DNA of 64,000 nt from an uncultured Caldilineaceae bacterium (GTDB taxonomy: Bacteria > Chloroflexota > Anaerolineae > Caldilineales > Caldilineaceae), in NCBI GenBank assembly GCA_951812725.1, contig OX638330.1:1798001-1862000 (forward strand). Reading direction: 5' to 3'. Shown piece after piece: positions 9,211 to 18,061 of this stretch. The stretch's first letter is position 1; each line of letters starts with the position of its first letter. The translations under genes and the position numbers were made by a program. The notes under the pieces were generated by a model that was given only the letters and a program-made list of their open reading frames with translations, was not told the DNA's origin and ran no database searches.

Positions 9211-9732
9211 ATGCCCGAACTATATCTTCGACTTCTTAACCGCATTCTGACACCTGTTCTCCTTCTGCTGGCCTTATACCTCTTGCTGCGGGGACACAAC
9301 CTGCCTGGAGGCGGATTCATCGCCGGTCTGATGGCGGCCGCCGCCTTTCAGCTGCAGATCCTGAGCCGCGGCCATGACAGGGTTCGCACCACCATCGGTC
9401 CCTACCTGAACAGCGGCATAGGTCTCGGTCTCGCCGTCGCCATCTGCGCTGGTGTAGCTGGGCTCTTCGAAGGGACATTCTTCAAAGGATTGTGGTTCAA
9501 ACTGAACCTGCCTCTGCTTGGTTATCTCGAACTCGGTACGCCGGTGATCTTTGATCTGGGTGTATTCCTCGTCGTTGTGAGCGTGGCTACTTCATTTCTG
9601 CTCGGCCTGAGCCGTGTTTCAGAAGGCGCTGTGATCACTGACGGGGGCTCAGTCTCGCCGGATCTAGCCGATGACCCTGCGTTCGACCCAATGGAAATAG
9701 CAACGGAAACAAATCGTGAGGTTGAGTCATGA
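9211..9732 (+). CDS. mrpB: Na+/H+ antiporter subunit MrpB (MnhB)
   Basis: This 173-residue protein has the MnhB domain: several membrane helices, the [20 protein letters not shown] signature near residues 26-45, and [17 protein letters not shown] near 110-127. The tail of about 30 residues is acidic and hydrophilic. It is part of the Mrp membrane complex. No Shine-Dalgarno sequence is visible before the ATG, and the 172-base gap after mrpA may contain an internal promoter (TTGTCA near 9174 without a good -10). Its stop codon overlaps the mrpC start by four bases (ATGA). Confidence 0.93.
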   Translation: MPELYLRLLNRILTPVLLLLALYLLLRGHNLPGGGFIAGLMAAAAFQLQILSRGHDRVRTTIGPYLNSGIGLGLAVAICAGVAGLFEGTFFKGLWFKLNLPLLGYLELGTPVIFDLGVFLVVVSVATSFLLGLSRVSEGAVITDGGSVSPDLADDPAFDPMEIATETNREVES

Positions 9733-10268
9733 TCTCTATACTCCTGGCCTTCGCTGTCGGCAGCCTCTTTGCCTGCGGCGCCTATATGATCATGCGGCGT
9801 GGACAAATCAAGTTGATCCTAGGCCTGGGGTTGCTGAGCCATGGCGTCAACCTTCTTCTTTTCGGTTCCGGCCGACTCGCAGAGGGCCGCCCCCCCATCT
9901 TTCTCCACAAGGACAGCTACGCCGAAACCATTGCCTGGTCACTGCCTGCAGACCCTTTACCTCAGGCCCTGATCCTGACAGCGATTGTCATCAGCTTCGG
10001 CATTACAGCCTTCGTCATCGTGTTGGTGAACCGGCGCCATACCATCACCGCAACAGACTATGTGCACGGCGAGTTTGTCCCGCTCCTCAAGGAAGGAGAT
10101 CCTTTCGATTTCTCCGAGCCATCCGAGATTGACCAGTATGACTGGCTTGCCTACGAGGTGGATGAGGTTTACGACAGTGACGAACCACTGTCCGGCATGC
10201 CGCCTCGCCCACCGTCTGAACACGACGAATCAGCCGCCATGGAAGAGGACAACTACCAATGGCCGTAA
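9729..10268 (+). CDS. mrpC: Na+/H+ antiporter subunit MrpC (MnhC) with long acidic tail
   Basis: This protein is homologous to NuoK. Three membrane helices span about residues 1-110, with the [18 protein letters not shown] and [20 protein letters not shown] motifs typical of MrpC. At 179 residues it is about 60 longer than usual MrpC proteins. The extra part is an acidic, Pro-rich cytoplasmic-looking tail with many Asp/Glu and Tyr. The start overlaps mrpB by 4 bases and the stop overlaps mrpD by 10, so translation is probably coupled. Confidence 0.93.
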   Translation: MISILLAFAVGSLFACGAYMIMRRGQIKLILGLGLLSHGVNLLLFGSGRLAEGRPPIFLHKDSYAETIAWSLPADPLPQALILTAIVISFGITAFVIVLVNRRHTITATDYVHGEFVPLLKEGDPFDFSEPSEIDQYDWLAYEVDEVYDSDEPLSGMPPRPPSEHDESAAMEEDNYQWP

Positions 10269-11917
10269 GCGCCAATTTGCTGGCCGCGCCCGTCGCCGCG
10301 CCTCTCCTGATAGCCGCTCTCATCCTGTTACTGGCCCGCTGGGGCGGAAGAAGGCTAATCCGGCATCAGATCGCCCTGACTGCGCTGGCCCTGTGTTTCA
10401 ACTTTGCTGTCGCCCTGCTTATCTTTCAGGCTACTGCCGGGCAGGGGGAACGACTTGTTCTGCAGATGGGGGCATGGTCCGCTCCCTACGGTATCACCGT
10501 TTACGGTGACGGGCTGTCTGCGACTCTCCTGCTTCTGACGGCGCTGGTCGCCTTGGCCGTCTATCCATTTGCCGTTGCGACAATCGATTACCACAGGGCG
10601 CGAATGGGGTTCCATCCCCTCTATCTCTTCCTTCTCATGGGTGTCAATGGCGCTTTCCTGTCCGGAGACCTCTTCAATCTCTACGTATTCTTTGAAGTGC
10701 TCCTGATGGCCAGCTTTGTTCTGCTGACAGTAGGCGCGCAGCCGGCCCAGACCAACAGCGGCATCCGCTATGTTGTTCTCAATCTACTGGCGTCAACCGT
10801 ATTCCTGGTGGCGGCCGGAATCGCCTACGGCACGCTCGGCACGCTCAACATGGCTCAGATTGCGGAAAGGTTGCCGTTGGCTTCTCCGGCAGTGCGCACG
10901 TTATTCGCCGGCCTGCTCTTGGTTGGCTTCGGCAGCAAAGCCGCCATTTTCCCACTGTTTTTCTGGCTGCCGGCCAGCTATCACACACCTCCTCCTGCAG
11001 TGACAGCCCTGTTTGGCGGGCTCTTGACCAAAGTTGGCGTCTACACACTTTTCCGCAGCTTTACACTTTTCTTTCCTGAACTGCTGATCAGCTGGCAGCC
11101 CACCCTGCTTACCATTGCCGGCGCAACAATGCTGGTAGGCGCGCTCGGTGCTTTAGCCCAGCCGGGAATCCGCCGCCTGCTCAGCTTTCATATCATCAGC
11201 CACGTAGGGTTCATGCTGATGGGACTGGCCGTCGCCCTCAGCGGAAACAAGCTGGCCATCGGATTCGGGCTTGGCGCAGCCGTCCTCTATCTCTGCCACC
11301 ACATGATCATCAAGACCGCGCTCATCATGGCGGGTGGAGCAGTCGAACTGCATATGGGTAGCGACCGGCTTGCCTCCATCGGTGGGCTGGTCACACGACA
11401 TCCCTTCCTGGCATTTCTTTTCTTCATGGCCGCGATTTCTCTTGCAGGAGTCCCGCCTTTCAGCGGCTTCGTGAGCAAACTCAGCCTTCTGCAGATCACG
11501 CTCGATACGCGCCACTGGCTGGTTTCTGGTGTAAGCATATTCGCCAGCCTGTTGACTATGTTGAACATGATGCGGCTCTGGCGCGAGTCCTTCTGGGGAG
11601 ACTACAAGCGGCCCAGCCGCGTACCGTCCCGCATTTTGCAAAGCAGTCTTCGTCAACGGCTGATGCTGACGCCGATCGCAGTTCTGGTCCTACTTAGTCT
11701 GGGCCTTGGAATTCTTGGTGGGCCGGCTTTCCGGCTGTCAATGCGAGTGGCGCAACAGGCCCTCGATCGTCAGGCATACATCGATGCCGTTTCGCCGGCC
11801 GCAACTTTCTCAATACAGCCTCCCAGTCATTTCGTCCCTACAACGGCAACTGTTCCGTCGTTATTCACCGAAGATGCAGCCGATCTGGCGAGAAGTACTT
11901 TCGTGCCGTCGCCTTGA
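10259..11917 (+). CDS. mrpD: Na+/H+ antiporter subunit MrpD (MnhD)
   Basis: This 552-residue NuoN/NuoM-like antiporter subunit has about 14 predicted helices. Visible family motifs include FFEVLLMASFVLLT, GFGSKAAIFPLFFWLPASYH with its conserved lysine, and LCHHMIIKTALIMAGG. The last 50 residues are hydrophilic and variable. In the Mrp complex MrpA and MrpD carry the ion-translocation channels. The gene begins 10 bases inside mrpC. Confidence 0.95.
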   Translation: MAVSANLLAAPVAAPLLIAALILLLARWGGRRLIRHQIALTALALCFNFAVALLIFQATAGQGERLVLQMGAWSAPYGITVYGDGLSATLLLLTALVALAVYPFAVATIDYHRARMGFHPLYLFLLMGVNGAFLSGDLFNLYVFFEVLLMASFVLLTVGAQPAQTNSGIRYVVLNLLASTVFLVAAGIAYGTLGTLNMAQIAERLPLASPAVRTLFAGLLLVGFGSKAAIFPLFFWLPASYHTPPPAVTALFGGLLTKVGVYTLFRSFTLFFPELLISWQPTLLTIAGATMLVGALGALAQPGIRRLLSFHIISHVGFMLMGLAVALSGNKLAIGFGLGAAVLYLCHHMIIKTALIMAGGAVELHMGSDRLASIGGLVTRHPFLAFLFFMAAISLAGVPPFSGFVSKLSLLQITLDTRHWLVSGVSIFASLLTMLNMMRLWRESFWGDYKRPSRVPSRILQSSLRQRLMLTPIAVLVLLSLGLGILGGPAFRLSMRVAQQALDRQAYIDAVSPAATFSIQPPSHFVPTTATVPSLFTEDAADLARSTFVPSP

Positions 11918-11997
11918 CATGTAGAGCGGCGGTTCTCTTGGCTCTTCCTAGCTAAACGCGACCGAAGGGCCTGCTCGACAGGAAGTAAAGTTATCCA

Positions 11998-12642
11998 ATG
12001 CAGCGACTCCTTGTGCTGAATCTGTTCATATCACTGCTGTGGCCGATCCTCAACAACGAACTCACGTTGCGATCGCTTCTGATCGGTTTCGTCCTTGGCT
12101 TCATACTGTTGTCGCTCGTGCAGCGAAGGTATGGCAACTATACCGTGCGCGCGGCCTGGTTCACCGTTTATGTACTCTACGCCATTCTAAAAAGCAATCT
12201 GCAGTTGGCCGGCAAAGTGCTTGCCAAAACCTTGGGTGTACCGACCCCGCTGCGACCAGGTATCGTCGCCGTTCCACTTACCCTGACCAATCCATTTGAC
12301 ATCACTGTTTTGGCCACCGTTATCACACTGACGCCAGGCACATTGAGCGTTGACCTCGGGGAAGATGTATCGGGACAGCTCCAGCCGTACAGCCAACCCG
12401 AAGAGGACGCGATCGGTCTTAAGGCCGACTACGAGGAGCCATGGGCACAGTCGCAGGTGCACTATTCGCCATTGCCTGAGCAAAGTAGTGAGCCTCGACA
12501 CAGAGGAGAAGCTGCCCTGCTTGTCCACGTCATTGATGTCTCTGACCCAGTGGCTTTTCGGGAAGAAATCAAGAGTAGCTTCGAGAACCCGCTCCTGGAG
12601 CTTCGCCGCCTGATCGTTGAAATGGATGCTGCCGATTCCTAG
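11998..12642 (+). CDS. mrpE: Na+/H+ antiporter subunit MrpE (MnhE) with internal insertion
   Basis: This is a 214-residue MnhE-domain protein. N-terminal helices (about residues 5-60) are followed by a soluble part with VVPLTLTNPFDITVLATVITLTPGT-type sequence. The usual LSVDL to LLVHVID junction is interrupted by about 45 polar residues (PYSQPEEDAIG and following), making it longer than typical MrpE of about 160 residues. It is a structural subunit of the antiporter. A GGAAG ribosome site lies about 12 bases before the ATG. Confidence 0.92.
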   Translation: MQRLLVLNLFISLLWPILNNELTLRSLLIGFVLGFILLSLVQRRYGNYTVRAAWFTVYVLYAILKSNLQLAGKVLAKTLGVPTPLRPGIVAVPLTLTNPFDITVLATVITLTPGTLSVDLGEDVSGQLQPYSQPEEDAIGLKADYEEPWAQSQVHYSPLPEQSSEPRHRGEAALLVHVIDVSDPVAFREEIKSSFENPLLELRRLIVEMDAADS

Positions 12643-12657
12643 TGCAGGAGAACACAG

Positions 12658-12969
12658 TTGAGCAACGAACTTTTTGAACTAAGCCTGGGCGTCCTGATGA
12701 CACTCGTGACGTTTTCGCTGTTACTATGCTTCGGCAGGCTCCTGCGCGGACCAAACCTTCCCAATCGAACCGTGGCTTTCGACCTGATATCAATTCACGC
12801 CGTCGGCATTTTTGTCCTGTTCGCAGTGAACAGTCACTCTTATGTCCTCTTGGAAGGCGCCATCATAACCGCCGTGCTGGGCTTCCTGGGTACCATGATG
12901 TTCGCCCGCGCCTTGGAACGCTTCCCCCATGCCAGGTGGTTGGAACGCCAGCCCAGCGAAGAGGAATAG
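12658..12969 (+). CDS. mrpF: Na+/H+ antiporter subunit MrpF (MnhF)
   Basis: This 103-residue protein has three membrane helices and the LLCFGRLLRGPNLPNRTVAFD signature of MnhF near residues 22-42. The start is a TTG supported by AGGAG seven bases upstream. No ATG is available early enough to keep the first helix. It follows mrpE by 15 bases. Confidence 0.92.
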   Translation: MSNELFELSLGVLMTLVTFSLLLCFGRLLRGPNLPNRTVAFDLISIHAVGIFVLFAVNSHSYVLLEGAIITAVLGFLGTMMFARALERFPHARWLERQPSEEE

Positions 12970-13004
12970 ATGCCAACACTTCAGCAGTTCGAAGAGACTC
13001 AATC

Positions 13005-13397
13005 ATGGACCCTTTGACCAGAAACCTGATCGTAGTCATACTTGCCTCCGTCGGTACACTCTTCCTGCTCGTCAGCGCATTGGGCATCCTGCGGCTTCCG
13101 GACGTACTGACACGAATGCACGCCGCCGGCATCGCCGCGACCCTCGGCATCACCTGCCTGCTGCTGGCCACCGGCATTCATTTCCTTGCCGACGGGCAAA
13201 TGTTTCGAATGATCGCTCTTATCATCCTCTTCTTTGTGACAGCCCCCATTGCTACAACCACCATGGCCCGGGCAGCATATCGCACCAGCCCTTCCGACCA
13301 GTTTGTGCTTGCACACGACGATCTTGCCGCGCTTTCAGCCGCCGCCGGATCTAAAGACCTGGAAAGCCCAGGAACCACAGACGAACCGCCTGCGTAG
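13005..13397 (+). CDS. mrpG: Na+/H+ antiporter subunit MrpG (MnhG)
   Basis: This 130-residue protein has three helices and the MnhG motif GILRLPDVLTRMHAAG near residues 28-43, followed by a polar C-terminal tail. The frame stays open upstream to 12726, but that part overlaps mrpF. The ATG at 13005, preceded by AAGAG, is the sensible start. It is the last antiporter gene, and its stop codon overlaps the ribosome site of the sugar kinase gene. Confidence 0.92.
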   Translation: MDPLTRNLIVVILASVGTLFLLVSALGILRLPDVLTRMHAAGIAATLGITCLLLATGIHFLADGQMFRMIALIILFFVTAPIATTTMARAAYRTSPSDQFVLAHDDLAALSAAAGSKDLESPGTTDEPPA

Positions 13398-13410
13398 GAA
13401 GGGCACAACT

Positions 13411-14982
13411 ATGGCCAATTCGAATTCGCACGAGATGCAGGGCAGAATAAGCCCTCAGTCAGCTGAATCTCCGCGGCAACTTATCCTGGCGGTCGATCTG
13501 GGCAGCTCCTCGGTGCGAGCCTCCGCATATCAGACCAACGGATTGAGGCTTGAGGGCACGACCGAGTTTCACCTCACCGAACAGTCCAACGACGGCACCT
13601 TCGATCCGCAGATCCTTGCGGCTCTGACCGAAGACGTCATTACCGGCTGCCTCAAACGCGTGCGAAGCTTGGGTAGCGACTTCCAATTCATTGCCTCCGC
13701 CTGGACGAGCTTCGCCATGAGCTGGCTCGGCCTGGACGCCGCCGGCAACCCGGTTACACCCGTCTACACCTACGCTGACGCCCGCAGCGGGCCCTATGCC
13801 GACATGCTTCGTAGCGAACTCGCCCGCCAAGACGGCCTCCAGGACACATGGCAGCGCACTGGAACACCTGTCCATACCGCGTACGCACCCGCGCAACTGC
13901 TCCGCCTTGCCGCAGAAGAACCTGCGTTGACGGCGAGCGTCGCAGGCTGGCGGACCCTGGCCTCCTACCTGTTTTCGCGCTGGCGGGGCCTGGCCTCGGC
14001 GCCCATCAGCAATAGCGAGGTCGGCTGGACCGGCTTGCTCAATCGTCACTCCGTAGATTGGGATGAGCAGCTGATTCAGCGAACTGGCATCGATTCCGAT
14101 CAGTTACCAGTTGTTCTTGACTACACGAATTCAGCCGTTGGTTTGACCGAACCTTGGGCCTCCATCTGGCCGGAGCTTGTACATACGCCGTTTTTCCTGG
14201 CAGTGGGAGATGGCGTCGGCGCTAATCTTGGCAGCGGCTGCACTGACAACCGCCGCATCGCATTGACCATTGGCACCACCGGCGCAATGCGAGTAGTCAT
14301 CCCAGCGAGTAGTGCTTCAGACGGGTCTGGCCGCACAGAGCCTTCCCTGCAGCAGACTCCCGCCGGCCTGTGGAGCTACCCAATAGACAGCAATCGTTGG
14401 CTGGTCGGAGGATCGTTGACCGATGGAGGATCCCTCTATTCCTGGCTGCTCGATACCCTGGCAAGTCAGGATGGCGAGACACTGCTCGCCGCGGCCGCCG
14501 AACTGGCGCCTGACGCACACGGGCTGACTATTCTCCCCTTCCTGCGCGGCGAACGCGCCCCGGGTTGGGCAACCGAGGCCGCGCTCACCATCAGTGGCAT
14601 GTCCCCTGCCACCACGCCGGCACATATCGTCCGCGCCTCCTTCGAGGCTGTCGCTCTGCGTTTCCGCCTCATCTTCGACCGGCTCCAACCCCTACTGGCT
14701 GCAAACAGCGAGATCGTCGCCAGCGGCGGGGCGCTTCAGGACAACGGTCTTTGGCGGCAAATTCTGGCCGATGTCCTGCAGACACCGGTTCATCTCGTCA
14801 ATGTCGATGAAGCAACCAGCCGCGGCGCGGCCATTCTTGCCTTGCAAGCGCTGAATCTACCGTTGCCGCCCGACCCCCCCACAGTTCACACCTCCATGCC
14901 CGATAAAGACGCAGGCGCGTTCTACGCGCAAGCATTGCGCCGCCAAGAAGATCTCTACGACCGGGTTATTGGTCTTTCGTGA
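13411..14982 (+). CDS. FGGY-family carbohydrate kinase (gluconokinase/xylulokinase-like)
   Basis: This 523-residue kinase has two actin-like ATPase domains. The N-terminal phosphate loop reads ILAVDLGSSSVRA (about residues 25-37). The C-terminal FGGY domain has ALTIGTTGAMRV, a LVGGSLTDGG region, FLRGERAPGW and ASGGALQDNGLWRQILADV. It should phosphorylate a sugar or sugar acid with ATP; the substrate cannot be read from motifs, and gluconate is a guess from overall similarity. The frame is open upstream to 13249, but that part overlaps mrpG. The ATG at 13411 has AGGAAGGG about 8 bases upstream, overlapping the mrpG stop, so the gene is probably cotranscribed with the antiporter. Confidence 0.85.
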   Translation: MANSNSHEMQGRISPQSAESPRQLILAVDLGSSSVRASAYQTNGLRLEGTTEFHLTEQSNDGTFDPQILAALTEDVITGCLKRVRSLGSDFQFIASAWTSFAMSWLGLDAAGNPVTPVYTYADARSGPYADMLRSELARQDGLQDTWQRTGTPVHTAYAPAQLLRLAAEEPALTASVAGWRTLASYLFSRWRGLASAPISNSEVGWTGLLNRHSVDWDEQLIQRTGIDSDQLPVVLDYTNSAVGLTEPWASIWPELVHTPFFLAVGDGVGANLGSGCTDNRRIALTIGTTGAMRVVIPASSASDGSGRTEPSLQQTPAGLWSYPIDSNRWLVGGSLTDGGSLYSWLLDTLASQDGETLLAAAAELAPDAHGLTILPFLRGERAPGWATEAALTISGMSPATTPAHIVRASFEAVALRFRLIFDRLQPLLAANSEIVASGGALQDNGLWRQILADVLQTPVHLVNVDEATSRGAAILALQALNLPLPPDPPTVHTSMPDKDAGAFYAQALRRQEDLYDRVIGLS

Positions 14983-15109
14983 GAGATTTGAAGGTTGTCT
15001 GTCGAGGATGTAATTCGTAACGGGGGACTGAACAGGAGCACTGCGACGGGGAGGGTGATCGCTAACAGGTCGCCCTTCTCATCCCGCTCTCAAATCAGAG
15101 GGCGTTCAC

Positions 15110-16336
15110 TCAGTCTCCCGCTGCCTTGGTAGCCACGCCCAAAGTGACAGCGGCAGCGCTCTTGCGCCAAATGTATAGCGCAGCCAGCGCTAACACCACG
15201 TAAACCACTGTGTTGAGGGCGAACACACCTGGCATTCCAATCAGAGGAAATACCGCTGCACCCAGTATTGGCGCCAGCAGTCGACCCCCCGAGGTGACAC
15301 TGTTATTCAGTCCGAATGTTGTACCATGCGCACCGTGAGGAGTACGCAGGTTGAGCAGCGCACTCGTGGCAGGCATGATCGCCCCTGCGCTGATGCCGAC
15401 CAGGGCCTGCAGAACTAACAGCTGCCACGCTTCTGTCACAAAGATCTGGGCCATGTAAACCAGTACCGCGCTGAGAGCACCGGCCGTCAACACCTTCTCA
15501 TGGCCGAGTCTGTCACCAATCTTTCCCAAATAAACCGCACCTACGGAGCCAATTGCAGCCTTGGCTCCCATACTCAGCCCAGTGATTGCAACCGCGCCCC
15601 TGCTCGTTGCTAGCAAGTCGACGAAGAAGAATGCCATCAGAGGCATCGTAACGGAGCGCCCTAAACTCTGCAGAAAAGTCGCAAAATAGAGCGACCCCAT
15701 ATCCGGCGCCCGCAAAAGCTTTTTGTAGCCCTCCCAGAATTTGACTCGCTCCTTCGGAGGCGGTGGCTTAAAGTCCTCCCGCACGAAGACAATTACCGCA
15801 ACCGCAGCTAGAGTTAGTGCCGCCCCGGTAACCCAGAAACTGGCGCGGTAGCCCAGCGCTTCGCTTACAAGCCCGCCAATCAGGGGCCCAACAGCAACAC
15901 CCACCCAGATCCCTGTCTGAATCAAGCCAAGCGACTCGCCCGACTTTTCCTTTGGGACAGTTGCTGCAACAAGCGCACTGGTGGCCGAGACAACGCCAGT
16001 GAAAAGTCCTTGCACCACCCGAATCAGGACCAACTGCTCTGCGCTCTGGGCATAACCCATCATCACTATCATCACCGCACCGCCCAAAGTGGCGCGCACG
16101 AGCATCGGTTTTCTGCCATAACGGTCGGCGACCGCGCCCCAAATCGGTGACGACAGCATCATCGTTACGGCCTGCGAGGAAAAGACCATGCCCGACCAGA
16201 ACGCGACGGACCCTCTCGTGGAAACGCCTAGCTCCTCCACATAGAGGGGCAGAAACGGAAAGACCAGGCTGAAGCCCGCTACCGACAAAACCTGTATTGC
16301 GAACAGCAAATAAAGATTGCGCCGCCACTCGGCCAT
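15110..16336 (-). CDS. MFS transporter, multidrug-efflux type
   Basis: This 408-residue protein has about 12 membrane helices in two halves. The loop 2-3 signature reads GAVADRYGRKPML (near residues 65-77). A GIWVGVAVGPLIGGL-type motif C, typical of drug/H+ antiporters, lies near 145-160. The second half repeats the pattern with GKIGDRLGHEKVL. The substrate is unknown. The ATG at 16336 is chosen over a TTG at 16342, and neither has a clear ribosome site. It stands alone between genes of other pathways. Confidence 0.85.
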   Translation of the reverse strand: MAEWRRNLYLLFAIQVLSVAGFSLVFPFLPLYVEELGVSTRGSVAFWSGMVFSSQAVTMMLSSPIWGAVADRYGRKPMLVRATLGGAVMIVMMGYAQSAEQLVLIRVVQGLFTGVVSATSALVAATVPKEKSGESLGLIQTGIWVGVAVGPLIGGLVSEALGYRASFWVTGAALTLAAVAVIVFVREDFKPPPPKERVKFWEGYKKLLRAPDMGSLYFATFLQSLGRSVTMPLMAFFFVDLLATSRGAVAITGLSMGAKAAIGSVGAVYLGKIGDRLGHEKVLTAGALSAVLVYMAQIFVTEAWQLLVLQALVGISAGAIMPATSALLNLRTPHGAHGTTFGLNNSVTSGGRLLAPILGAAVFPLIGMPGVFALNTVVYVVLALAALYIWRKSAAAVTLGVATKAAGD

Positions 16337-16505
16337 TTTCAATCTCGACGCCTATCAAAGACAGATAATAGTTCTACTGTCTCTAAATCGCTTTTGTAAA
16401 CCGCTAAAGTGGATTGACCCAGATGCTACCATATTTCGACTGTTCGGACAAACAGCACAATCGAATCAGCATTTCCCCTGAACCTTCGACTGTGCCGGTC
16501 CTCGC

Positions 16506-17585
16506 TCAAAAAGCCTGCGGAAACAGGTAAGCGATCATCCCCAGGGTAATGTTATAGGAGGCGTGCGCAATAACACACGTTGACGTGTTGAATCGCATCC
16601 GCAACAGACCAAGGATCAGTCCCACGATGAACACAGCAAGCGTCGATAGGGTGATTCCGTATTGACTGTGCACAACCGCAAACAGAAGGCTCGTAAACAG
16701 TAGGCCGAAGCGTGGCTGCAACGCCCCGCGAAAAAGAGTCTCTTCGCCGATTCCGGCAGCCAGACCCAGCGTGAGAATACCCGGAATCGACCCAAGCAGC
16801 GGCCCGATGAGAGATTCCGATAGCCGCTCAACGTCCTCGTTCAACCCCCAACCGACTGCCTGTGCTACGATTTCCAGGACAATGATGACGCCGACGGATA
16901 GCAGCCCGGTCCCGATGCCAACTGCGATCGCGGCTGGGCTCGGTACGACCAGCCCCAGCCGTTCAAGCGCTTGGCCCCACTTGCGGCGCGTCAGCCAGCC
17001 AATGCCAACCATCGCCCAGACTGCAAACAGGATCTGCTGCACCCAGAGCGAAAACAGAAGTGAACCGATACTTGGTTCCGAAGCCTCTGACAGGTCCGCC
17101 AAAGTATCCAGTCCTATGGCGAGCGTGAATGTCAGGTTTATCACGACCAACATGACGAACGAAACTGCGATCGCATGAACGCTGCTGCGAAAGTCTATCT
17201 GTATAAGTCTTGCCAGCTGCTTGCGAACCGCAGGCAGCAGGAAGAGCGGCGCAGCCGCCGCCGGCGCCCACAGGCCCAGGCCCAATACATCTAGTCTGTC
17301 CAAAACAGGCAGGATCCCTTCTGTCGCCTCGGTCCCACCCCCTGACAGCAGATCGAGAAAGTTCTGCTGCAAATTGTCGTTTGTCTTCATGAGAATGGCG
17401 ATGACGTGCAATGTCGCGCCGACCATCGCCATTATTCCGAAAATGAACAGATGAAATGCGTAAGTCAGTCCGGCTATCGTCTTTGCAGTGCCTCCTTCCA
17501 ACCTGTGTTTGTCTGCAAGGTTGGCCAAAAGGACTATCAGGAACAGTGGCGCGAAAAGCAGGACCGTAAGTATACTCTCGCCCAT
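16506..17585 (-). CDS. CPBP-family intramembrane metalloprotease
   Basis: This 359-residue membrane protein has a C-terminal CPBP (CAAX protease/bacteriocin-processing) domain. The three catalytic motifs are intact: EETLFR (about residues 281-286), FAVVH and HASYN. The N-terminal half is extra membrane helices. Proteins of this family cleave membrane substrates or confer self-immunity to peptides; the target is unknown. A GTG at 17597 is possible, but AAGGAG lies about 11 bases before the ATG at 17585, which I prefer. Confidence 0.85.
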   Translation of the reverse strand: MGESILTVLLFAPLFLIVLLANLADKHRLEGGTAKTIAGLTYAFHLFIFGIMAMVGATLHVIAILMKTNDNLQQNFLDLLSGGGTEATEGILPVLDRLDVLGLGLWAPAAAAPLFLLPAVRKQLARLIQIDFRSSVHAIAVSFVMLVVINLTFTLAIGLDTLADLSEASEPSIGSLLFSLWVQQILFAVWAMVGIGWLTRRKWGQALERLGLVVPSPAAIAVGIGTGLLSVGVIIVLEIVAQAVGWGLNEDVERLSESLIGPLLGSIPGILTLGLAAGIGEETLFRGALQPRFGLLFTSLLFAVVHSQYGITLSTLAVFIVGLILGLLRMRFNTSTCVIAHASYNITLGMIAYLFPQAF

Positions 17586-17597
17586 ATCAGAATTCAC

Positions 17598-18061
17598 TCC
17601 TTCTCATATTACAGTCACCAGTGCGCGAAAGTTGTGGCTTGGACTGGTCCTTAGATGAGACCTGATTCGATTCAATCTACATGTAAGGCTATAATCTAAG
17701 AGGTTTCTTATCAAGTCTCTAGAACATGCGGCTCCCAATGACCTGACCGTTTCAGGCGCCTGCACAGTCTATTCTCTTAAGGAAACGTCTCTTGGCTATT
17801 AGCAAGCGTACCATACAACGCGCATAAGAACCGTAACGCCCCGCCCTCATCCTCGGATTGTGCTCAACCTCATTGCATGTGACCGTGTCCAAGGCTAAGA
17901 CTGAAAGGAAACCTGTGGAAAGGAGACCACAGCGCGAGGCGCTCACACGTTATGTTCAACCTGCGCGCTTTACATTTGGACAGGATTTCTCTAAAATAGG
18001 ACAAACTTTCGCGAAGTGTCGAGCCCTTTGCCCTTCGAATTGTCAGCCGGAGACCCGTTTG
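17598..18061 (+). other. divergent intergenic region
   Basis: This 464-base region separates the CPBP protease (minus) from polyphosphate kinase (plus). A TATAAT occurs at 17690-17695 but has no good -35 box at the right distance. An open frame runs upstream of ppk from 17858, but its sequence is not conserved-looking and it lacks a ribosome site. No other feature is supported. Confidence 0.4.

Noticed and set aside
12726..13004. Long upstream extension of mrpG
   Set aside because: It overlaps mrpF in another frame and has no homology-like sequence; the ATG at 13005 gives a normal MnhG.
17858..18061. N-terminal extension of polyphosphate kinase
   Set aside because: The open frame lacks a ribosome site, and the extra 68 residues are unlike the family; GGAGA supports the ATG at 18062.
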